NCBI GenBank assembly: GCA_937898445.1
Contig: CALEJY010000057.1
Coordinates: 1-10,720, forward strand
Direction: 5' to 3'
From: an uncultured Candidatus Melainabacteria bacterium
Lineage (GTDB): Bacteria; Cyanobacteriota; Vampirovibrionia; Gastranaerophilales; Gastranaerophilaceae
Length of the DNA: 10,720 nucleotides
The notes under the pieces are model-generated. The model was not told the origin of the DNA. It ran no database searches and saw nothing but the letters and a program-made list of their open reading frames with translations. The translations under genes and the position numbers were made by a program. Below, piece by piece: positions 6,148 to 10,720 of this stretch (positions are counted from its first letter, which is position 1; each line of letters opens with the position of its first letter).

Positions 6148-6483
6148 ATGAACATTATGCAAATGATGAAACAAGCTCAAGGCATACAAAAAAGATTGAA
6201 AGATACTCAACAAGAACTTGCTAACCTTGAAATCACCGGTGAAGCTGCAAATGGTGCAGTAAAAGTTATCTGCGATGGTCAAGGCAAATTCAAATCTATT
6301 AAATTGACTGCAGAAGCAATTGATCCTGAAAATCCTTCAGCAGTTGATTCTGACACAGTAGAAATGCTTGAAGACATTATTTCTTCTGCTATTAAACAAG
6401 CAAGCGACAAAGCTTCAAAAGCTATGGAAGACAAAATGAAAGCCGTTACAGGCGGACTTAACATTCCGGGACTAAATTTCTAA
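6148..6483 (+). CDS. ybaB: YbaB/EbfC family nucleoid-associated DNA-binding protein
   Basis: A 111-residue DNA-binding protein of the YbaB/EbfC family, which forms dimers and coats nucleoid DNA. The N-terminal helix MNIMQMMKQAQGIQKRLKDT and following QQELANLEITGEAANGAVKV are the classic start: 'M..mmkQAQ.mQ.km...Q.el...e..G.aggG.V.v'. The conserved central strand and helix (FKSIKLTAEAI, then VEMLEDIISSAIKQASDKA) and a glycine-rich tail ending GGLNIPGLNF complete it. The length is normal. AGGAGAG (6134-6140) supports the ATG at 6148. It sits directly upstream of recR, with TAATG overlap, an arrangement found across bacteria. The usual third partner, dnaX, is absent from this cluster. Confidence 0.94.
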   Translation: MNIMQMMKQAQGIQKRLKDTQQELANLEITGEAANGAVKVICDGQGKFKSIKLTAEAIDPENPSAVDSDTVEMLEDIISSAIKQASDKASKAMEDKMKAVTGGLNIPGLNF

Positions 6484-7079
6484 TGATTTACCCAAAATCA
6501 ATAGCATCATTAATAGAGCATTTTCAAAAATTTCCGTCAGTAGGACCGAAATCAGCTCAAAGAATGGCATTTTATTTACTTAGAATGCCAAAATCTGAGG
6601 TGGAAAAATTTGCACAAAGTATGCTTGATGCGAAAGAAAATACTAAAACATGCGAAATTTGTTTTAATCTTTCTGCAACAAGCCCTTGTGAAATCTGCAC
6701 ATCTTCTCAAAGAGATAAATCAACAATTTGTGTTGTCGCAGAAACCAAAGATTTGATAGCTATTGAAAAAACCAATGAATACAAAGGGTTGTATCACGTA
6801 TTGCAAGGATTAATCTCGCCAATGGATGGAATTGGAGCTGATGATATCAGAATAAAAGAACTCCTAAACCGTCTTACAGATGAAAACGTAAAAGAGGTTA
6901 TCCTTGCACTAAGCCCTTCTGTAGAAGGCGAAGCTACAAGCCTCTATCTAAACAAACTTATTAAACCGTTCGGCATAAAAATTTCTCGAATAGCATTCGG
7001 ACTTCCGGTCGGCGCAGATTTGGAATACGCCGACGAAATCACGATTGCAAAAGCCATTGAAGGCAGACGAGAACTCTAA
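6483..7079 (+). CDS. recR: Recombination mediator protein RecR
   Basis: Component of the RecFOR pathway that, with RecO and RecF, loads RecA onto gapped single-stranded DNA; it forms a ring-shaped clamp. The 198 residues match the family. Domains in order: helix-hairpin-helix KFPSVGPKSAQRMAFYLL (16-33), C4 zinc finger with C57, C60, C69 and C72 (CEIC...CEIC), Toprim domain starting ICVVAETKDLIAIE (82-95) with LSPSVEGEATSLYL (143-156) holding its acidic residues, and the C-terminal GLPVGADLEYADEITIAKAIEGR that closes the oligomer. The start codon overlaps the ybaB stop by one base (TAATG), and no strong Shine-Dalgarno is present (GGGA about 10 nt upstream), so translation is probably coupled to ybaB. 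The stop overlaps the convergent prepilin gene by 4 bp. Confidence 0.96.
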   Translation: MIYPKSIASLIEHFQKFPSVGPKSAQRMAFYLLRMPKSEVEKFAQSMLDAKENTKTCEICFNLSATSPCEICTSSQRDKSTICVVAETKDLIAIEKTNEYKGLYHVLQGLISPMDGIGADDIRIKELLNRLTDENVKEVILALSPSVEGEATSLYLNKLIKPFGIKISRIAFGLPVGADLEYADEITIAKAIEGRREL

Positions 7080-7723
7080 TAAGTCATCTGCCAATTATCG
7101 TTCAATATCTTACCAAAGCATCCATAAACATTGTCACCGGTAGCCCCATTACATCCGGCAGTAAATGCTGTATTTCTATCAGCCTCTGAAACCGGAGCAG
7201 AAGTTCCGTTTTCATCAACCGTTCCGTCACTATAAATTGACAATGTAAACAAATCACGACCTAAAATATTTGGGCCTTTTTTGCCGTTTACGTCAACTTG
7301 AACATGGCAAATTCTATTTCCACTCACTGTGTAATTAAATCTCACAGAAGCTCCACTTGCTAATACGTAAGATGTTCTAACATCATAAACTGTTTCTGTT
7401 AGAGCAACACCTGACATCTTTTTATAACTTGTTGTTGCAGGGAAACACGGAGTTAATGAATTATCACATTTTTGAACTGTTTTAAAATATTGTGGAACCA
7501 TTGCATCCCATGCAGCTTGCGAAGTCAATCCTGCTTCTCTTAAATTCAATGCGTTTCTGTCATTTTGATATTGCACCATAGCTTGGCTAACTTCATTATA
7601 AACCTTATGCAATTGAGTTACATAATTCTGCATTAATGTTGGAACAGTCATAGCTGAAACAACACCGATGATGCCGAGTGTAACCAAGACTTCAGCCAAA
7701 GTAAAACCTTTATTAAATCTCAT
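7076..7723 (-). CDS. Type IV prepilin / pseudopilin-like protein
   Basis: A 215-residue prepilin. The short leader MRFNKG is followed by FTLAEVLVTLGIIGVV: prepilin peptidase would cut after G6 and methylate F7, and E11 is the conserved Glu at mature position 5. Residues 7-30 form the hydrophobic alpha1-N helix that anchors the subunit and packs the filament. The globular domain has C86, C93, C139, C191 and C202 as disulfide candidates. The region from VDVNGKKGPNILGRD (143-157) through DGTVDENG (166-173) is Asp/Gly-rich, like the calcium loops of major pseudopilins. The tail GCFGKILNDNWQMTY is identical to that of the partial paralogue at 10345-10720. ATG 7723 has AGGAG (7734-7738) 10 nt upstream and AAGGA 4 nt upstream. 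A consensus promoter precedes it. No pilus machinery genes lie in the window, so pilus, secretion or uptake roles cannot be told apart. Confidence 0.92.
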   Translation of the reverse strand: MRFNKGFTLAEVLVTLGIIGVVSAMTVPTLMQNYVTQLHKVYNEVSQAMVQYQNDRNALNLREAGLTSQAAWDAMVPQYFKTVQKCDNSLTPCFPATTSYKKMSGVALTETVYDVRTSYVLASGASVRFNYTVSGNRICHVQVDVNGKKGPNILGRDLFTLSIYSDGTVDENGTSAPVSEADRNTAFTAGCNGATGDNVYGCFGKILNDNWQMTY

Positions 7724-7762
7724 ATATCCTTAACTCCTATAAAAAAATCGTATTACATTTCA

Positions 7763-7791
7763 ATTATAACATATTGTTTTCTATTTTTCAA
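7763..7791 (-). promoter_or_regulatory. Strong sigma70-type promoter of the prepilin gene
   Basis: On the minus strand, -35 TTGAAA (7786-7791), 17-nt spacer, -10 TATAAT (7763-7768). Transcription would start near 7756, giving a leader of about 33 nt that contains AGGAG. This is the best consensus match in the window and suggests high constitutive expression. Confidence 0.7.
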
Positions 7792-7802
7792 CATCAGAGC
7801 AA

Positions 7803-7831
7803 TTGCATTTATCAAAAAATTAGGCTAATAT
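7803..7831 (+). promoter_or_regulatory. Promoter of the ABC ATPase gene, predicted leaderless start
   Basis: -35 TTGCAT (7803-7808), 17-nt spacer, -10 TAATAT (7826-7831), then six bases TTTTGT and the ATG at 7838. The expected start of transcription coincides with the A of ATG. The only purine-rich stretch nearby (TAGG at 7821-7824) lies upstream of the -10 and would not be in the mRNA. Confidence 0.55.
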
Positions 7832-7837
7832 TTTTGT

Positions 7838-8794
7838 ATGCAAAAAGAAAAAATTCTTAAAATTAACAATCTGTTTGTAGAATATCAGACCACCAAAGGA
7901 GCTTTGGGTGGCAAAAAAACTATCCATGCCGTTAATGGGGTTAGTTTAGATATCAATAAGGGAGAAATCCTTGCAATCGCAGGGGAATCCGGTTGTGGCA
8001 AATCAACTCTTGCAAAATCATTAATTTCTCTTGAACCTGCAAAATCAGGAGAAATAATCTTTGAAGACAAAAATATTTTATCTTTCAACAAAAAAGATTT
8101 AAAAGAGTTTAGAAAACACGCACAAATGATTTTCCAAAATCCTTACGCAAGCCTTAACCCGAAAATGAAAATCTTCGATATTTTGAAAGAACCGCTTGAA
8201 ATAAACACTAATCTTTCGAAACAAGAAATTGAAAAAATTGTAAGAGAAAAAATCAAACTTGTTGGCTTGGAAGAAAGTTGTTTAGACTTGTATCCACACG
8301 AATTTTCAGGCGGACAAAGACAAAGAATTGCTATAGCCAGAGCGTTAGTGCTTAATCCTGAATTTATTCTTGCAGATGAGCCTGTTAGTGCGCTAGATGT
8401 AAGTATTCAGGCACAGGTTATTAACTTAATAAAAGAATTAAAAGACAAATACAATTTGACATTTTTATTAATTACGCACGATATGAGCGTAATCGAATAT
8501 CTTGCTGACAGAGTTGCGATTATGTATTTGGGAGAAATTGTTGAAATCGGTGATACAAAAGAGATTTTTTCTAATCCATATCATCCGTACACAAAAGCGT
8601 TATTAAATTCAGTTCCACAAATCAACAAAACTGATAAAAAAGTAACACTAAAAGGTGATTTACCATCTCCTGCAGATTTGCCAAATGGTTGTAAGTTCCA
8701 CACAAGATGTCCTTATGTTATGGAGAAATGCAAAACTTGTGTTCCACAAGAAAAAGGCGCAACGCACAAAGTTAAATGTTTTCTTTATGAATAA
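7838..8794 (+). CDS. Oligopeptide/dipeptide ABC transporter ATP-binding protein (OppF/DppF type)
   Basis: ATPase subunit of a peptide- or nickel-type ABC importer, acting at the inner face of the cytoplasmic membrane. The 318 residues contain Walker A GESGCGKST (49-57), Q-loop Q100 in FQNPYASLNP, signature FSGGQRQRIAIARAL (156-170), Walker B FILADE (176-181), D-loop SALD and switch H214. The C-terminal oligopeptide-transporter extension follows: YLGEIVEIGDTKEIF, NPYHPYTKALL, GDLPSPADLPNGCKFHTRCP. Four cysteines, C285, C291, C298 and C314 (C-X5-C-X6-C-X15-C), match the conserved family set; an iron-sulfur cluster has been reported at this site in some relatives. C301 is extra. The binding protein, permeases and second ATPase are not in the window, so this is an orphan subunit here. 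The smpB start lies 48 nt after its stop. The start is supported by the promoter placed just before it. Confidence 0.93.
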   Translation: MQKEKILKINNLFVEYQTTKGALGGKKTIHAVNGVSLDINKGEILAIAGESGCGKSTLAKSLISLEPAKSGEIIFEDKNILSFNKKDLKEFRKHAQMIFQNPYASLNPKMKIFDILKEPLEINTNLSKQEIEKIVREKIKLVGLEESCLDLYPHEFSGGQRQRIAIARALVLNPEFILADEPVSALDVSIQAQVINLIKELKDKYNLTFLLITHDMSVIEYLADRVAIMYLGEIVEIGDTKEIFSNPYHPYTKALLNSVPQINKTDKKVTLKGDLPSPADLPNGCKFHTRCPYVMEKCKTCVPQEKGATHKVKCFLYE

Positions 8795-8806
8795 TGAAAT
8801 CTCCAC

Positions 8807-8835
8807 TTGCGAAGAATATTCTTAAATGCTATAAT
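8807..8835 (+). promoter_or_regulatory. Promoter of smpB, extended -10, predicted leaderless start
   Basis: -35 TTGCGA (8807-8812), 17-nt spacer, -10 TATAAT (8830-8835) with an extended -10 TG one base upstream (TGCTATAAT). Six bases CAGCTT then separate it from the ATG at 8842. Transcription is predicted to start at the A of ATG. No Shine-Dalgarno lies in front of this start. Confidence 0.65.
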
Positions 8836-8841
8836 CAGCTT

Positions 8842-9294
8842 ATGGATAGAAAAATTATTACAACTAACAGAAAAGCGTTTCACGATTTTACAATCTTAGA
8901 AAAATTCGTTGCGGGCATTGTTTTGACCGGAACAGAAATTAAATCTATCAGAAAAAACGCAATTAATTTGAAAGATAGTTTTTGCAAAATCGAGGATAAT
9001 GAAATTTTTCTATACAAATGTCACATTTCTCCTTATGAACAGGGAAATCGATTTAACCACGATGCAGAACGTACAAGAAAACTCTTGATGACTAAAAAAG
9101 AAATTCTAAAAATCCAAAACAAAGTAAAACAAGACAGTTTTACAATTGTTCCATTGGAAGTCTTTTTGTCACACGGTTTTGCAAAAGTAGAAATCGGTTT
9201 GGCTAAAGGTAAAAAGCTTCACGACAAACGAGAAGACATTGCAAGAAAAGACCAAAAACGAGAAATGGATAGAGCATCCAAAATCAGATACTAA
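8842..9294 (+). CDS. smpB: SsrA-binding protein SmpB
   Basis: Partner of tmRNA in trans-translation: it binds the tRNA-like domain of SsrA and enters the decoding centre of stalled ribosomes. The 150-residue length fits the family. Motifs: DRKIITTNRKAFHDF (2-16), the OB-fold strand VAGIVLTGTEIKSIRKNAINLKDSF with GTEIKSIR, HISPYEQGN, the helical region ERTRKLLMTKKEI, and the basic C-terminal tail GKKLHDKREDIARKDQKRE ending RY, which places the tail in the mRNA channel. ATG 8842 is chosen because family members begin just before KII-NRKA and because a full promoter occupies 8807-8835. The in-frame ATG at 8794 overlaps the ABC stop as TAATG and would add 16 residues; it has no Shine-Dalgarno. 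No ssrA gene is visible in the window. Confidence 0.94.
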   Translation: MDRKIITTNRKAFHDFTILEKFVAGIVLTGTEIKSIRKNAINLKDSFCKIEDNEIFLYKCHISPYEQGNRFNHDAERTRKLLMTKKEILKIQNKVKQDSFTIVPLEVFLSHGFAKVEIGLAKGKKLHDKREDIARKDQKREMDRASKIRY

Positions 9295-9310
9295 TTTTTA
9301 TGGAGTTAAT

Positions 9311-10288
9311 ATGAAAGTCGTTATAATTGGGAAAGGGGAAATGCTTTCTAATTTGATAGAAGGCACATTATCGGCAGGATGTGAAATAGTTGGAATTTTG
9401 CGCTACGAAAAAACTGTAATGCCGCCACTTTTGTTAAAACTGCGTGACTTTTTCAAAACCTCTTATGATGTAACTCTTATCAAAGAAAAAAATTTACACG
9501 AAATCAATTGCAAATCAGCCAATTCAAAAGAATTTCAGAATGAATTGATAAAATTAAATGCTGATATTTTGCTTGTTGGAACTTGGAGAGAAAAGCTAAA
9601 AAAAGAAATCATTGATACTCCGACAATCGCATCAGTAAACGTGCATCCGTCTTTTTTGCCAAAATACAGAGGACCAAATCCTTATTTGCAAACGATTTTA
9701 CATAATGAAAAGAAATCGGGAGTAACCTTCCATCTTATTGACGAAAATTTTGACAGAGGCGCAATTCTTACCCAAAAAGAAATTGAAATTCTACCTGATG
9801 ATACCTCAAAGGAATTGAAAGACAGAACGGTTTATCAAGCAAGGTTGTTGTGTTCAGAAATCCTATCAAAACTGGGCGAAGGTTTGATAATTCCTGTTCC
9901 ACAAAACGAAAAAGAGGCGACATATTTTCCAAATATTAAACCGATTGATATGATGCTTGATTTTGAAAAAGAAACCGCCGAACAAATTCAATCCCGCATA
10001 AAGGCTTTTCATCCGTGGTTACCTTGCTATGTAACTTATAAGACAAAATATTTTATTCCAAATCCGTATAAATTAAAAATCTTAGATAAAGAATACACAC
10101 AAAAAATTCTTGAAAAATCAAATATCAAAGATCCAAAAATTGGCGATATTATATGCACACACTACAAATCACGAACAATCATTGTAATGTGTCAGAATGG
10201 CAAATCCCTAAAAATGGTTGGCACACAATTATATGGATTTTTCAACAAACCTTTTACAAAAATGTTTATCAAAAACATTCTAAAATAA
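9311..10288 (+). CDS. Formyltransferase-family protein, methionyl-tRNA formyltransferase-like
   Basis: A 325-residue enzyme expected to transfer the formyl group of N10-formyltetrahydrofolate to an amine. The N-terminal Rossmann-like start is KVVIIGKGEML (2-12). The catalytic triad is visible as N110 and H112 in SVNVHPSFLPKYRGPNP and D148 in DENFDRGAIL; GVTFHLID (137-144) is the usual strand before it. ATYFPNIKP (203-211) and the segment MMLDFEKETAEQIQSRIKAFHPW (214-236) resemble the start of the Fmt/ArnA C-terminal domain. The substrate is uncertain. Fmt usually has HxSLLPxYRGAAPI, whereas HPSFLPKYRGPNPY here also fits sugar-nucleotide N-formyltransferases. No def gene is adjacent. The ATG at 9311 has GGAG (9302-9305) 5 nt upstream and lies 16 nt after the smpB stop, so the two are probably cotranscribed. 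A terminator follows immediately. Confidence 0.85.
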   Translation: MKVVIIGKGEMLSNLIEGTLSAGCEIVGILRYEKTVMPPLLLKLRDFFKTSYDVTLIKEKNLHEINCKSANSKEFQNELIKLNADILLVGTWREKLKKEIIDTPTIASVNVHPSFLPKYRGPNPYLQTILHNEKKSGVTFHLIDENFDRGAILTQKEIEILPDDTSKELKDRTVYQARLLCSEILSKLGEGLIIPVPQNEKEATYFPNIKPIDMMLDFEKETAEQIQSRIKAFHPWLPCYVTYKTKYFIPNPYKLKILDKEYTQKILEKSNIKDPKIGDIICTHYKSRTIIVMCQNGKSLKMVGTQLYGFFNKPFTKMFIKNILK

Positions 10289-10330
10289 AAAAAAGAACCT
10301 CTTTTCAATTATGTTAAGAGGCTCTTTTTT
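10289..10330. terminator. Near-symmetric bidirectional intrinsic terminator
   Basis: The left arm AAAAAAGAACCTCTT (10289-10303) pairs with AAGAGGCTCTTTTTT (10316-10330): a 15-bp stem with one A-C mismatch (10297/10322) and a 12-nt loop. It starts one base after the formyltransferase stop. Because an A-run begins one arm and a T-run ends the other, it gives a U-tract in both directions and can stop both the rightward smpB transcript and the leftward prepilin paralogue transcript. Confidence 0.85.
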
Positions 10331-10344
10331 ATTAAAAAAATTAT

Positions 10345-10720
10345 CTAATATGTCATTTGCCAATTGTCATTTAAGATTTTTCCGAAACAACCAAGAAAGC
10401 GAGAACTTGATGAACATTTAGAAGAGTAATTACTTTCTCTTGTTGCAACGGCATTTGCAGGCAAAGAACATTGCTTCATTGTATCACAAGCAGGAACTAC
10501 TCCTTCTTCATCTATTGTTCCATCTTCAAAATATGCCAAAAAGAAGGCATCTCTACCAGCAATATTTGGGCCTTTCATTCCATTGGTATCAACAAATATA
10601 TGACTCCATTTTACACCATTCGTAGCTCCATGCGAAGCAAAAGACTCTATACAAATAGTAGCACCACTTGCTAATACACCACAATCAACATTTCCCCACC
10701 AGGTTTTCACATTTTCAATT
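10345..10720 (-). CDS. Prepilin-like paralogue, C-terminal part only (runs off the window)
   Basis: The reading frame is open to the right edge, so the N-terminus, with any prepilin signal, lies outside; the GTG at 10710 is not a credible start. About 125 residues are visible. They match the globular half of the prepilin at 7076-7723: LASGASVRFNY there corresponds to LASGATICIES here, VDVNGKKGPNILGRD to VDTNGMKGPNIAGRD, and DGTVDENG to DGTIDEEG. The final 15 residues GCFGKILNDNWQMTY are identical. Between these blocks it has its own Cys/Ser-rich insertion (VPACDTMKQC and SSKCSSSSRF), so disulfides may differ. Eleven of the last 15 codons differ synonymously from the paralogue, so this is an old duplication and not a recent repeat. 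It shares the terminator at 10289-10330 with the formyltransferase. Confidence 0.88.
   Translation of the reverse strand, partial: IENVKTWWGNVDCGVLASGATICIESFASHGATNGVKWSHIFVDTNGMKGPNIAGRDAFFLAYFEDGTIDEEGVVPACDTMKQCSLPANAVATRESNYSSKCSSSSRFLGCFGKILNDNWQMTY

Noticed and set aside
6055..6282. N-terminal extension of the metalloprotease reading frame
   Set aside because: It would run antisense through the first 135 bp of ybaB and across the divergent promoters; the sequence looks non-coding and a consensus promoter ends 6 nt before ATG 6054.
6279..6464. Minus-strand frame inside ybaB, and a similar one at 7885-8091 inside the ABC gene
   Set aside because: Both are complements of strongly conserved coding sequence and have no Shine-Dalgarno or promoter.
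7062..7092. Hairpin GGCAGA/TCTGCC spanning the recR and prepilin stops
   Set aside because: Only 6 bp with a 19-nt loop and no T-run on either side, so it does not qualify as an intrinsic terminator.
10440..10674. Two plus-strand frames opposite the prepilin paralogue
   Set aside because: They cover the conserved prepilin C-terminal half in antisense and look random.
1..10720. Search for CRISPR arrays, tRNA, rRNA, ssrA, insertion sequences or phage genes
   Set aside because: No regularly spaced repeats, cloverleaf-like sequences, transposase motifs or long terminal inverted repeats were seen by eye.

Overview
The window is AT-rich, densely coding bacterial DNA with standard stop codons (TAA, TAG and TGA are all used). 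It has genes for lipopolysaccharide (kdsB), type II fatty-acid synthesis (accD, accA), and type IV pilin-like proteins whose N-terminus has the form GFTLAEVLVTLGIIGVVSAM. That prepilin style, the low GC content, the Gram-negative envelope gene and a protein with a short N-terminal 'SFEA' tag together suggest a gut Vampirovibrionia/Gastranaerophilales (non-photosynthetic Cyanobacteria) genome. This taxonomic call is inference and could not be tested here.

Layout. At 1-236 is a non-coding AT-rich stretch with a probable leftward promoter and an inverted repeat, followed by a small XRE regulator (237-461, +). A leftward operon fills 4490-448: accD, accA, prmA, an unrecognised one-helix membrane protein and kdsB. 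All its junctions are overlapping or within 7 nt, and it is driven by a promoter at 4463-4490. Diverging from it is a GNAT-like protein (4524-5285, +). This converges on a matrixin-type metalloprotease (5275-6054, -), which diverges from the ybaB-recR pair (6148-7079, +). recR converges on a prepilin (7076-7723, -), which diverges from an orphan OppF/DppF-type ABC ATPase, smpB and a formyltransferase (7838-10288, +). A near-symmetric hairpin terminator at 10289-10330 separates these from a second, truncated prepilin-like paralogue (10345-10720, -).

How the genes fit together. accD and accA supply malonyl-CoA for fatty acids. kdsB activates Kdo for the inner core that is joined to lipid A, so the operon links membrane lipid and LPS supply, with a ribosomal-protein methylase between them. 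ybaB-recR is a common housekeeping pair (nucleoid protein and recombination mediator). smpB (trans-translation) and the formyltransferase (possibly initiator-tRNA formylation) may both serve translation. The two prepilins share a C-terminal module and probably belong to one pilus or secretion system whose machinery is outside the window.

The most striking pattern is in the control regions. Three unrelated genes (metalloprotease, ABC ATPase, smpB) each have a -35 hexamer, exactly 17 nt, a -10 hexamer, exactly 6 nt, then ATG, with no convincing Shine-Dalgarno. This predicts leaderless mRNAs, whereas most other genes here have clear Shine-Dalgarno sequences. A second notable point is the paralogous prepilin tail: the last 15 residues are identical although 11 of the 15 codons differ synonymously.
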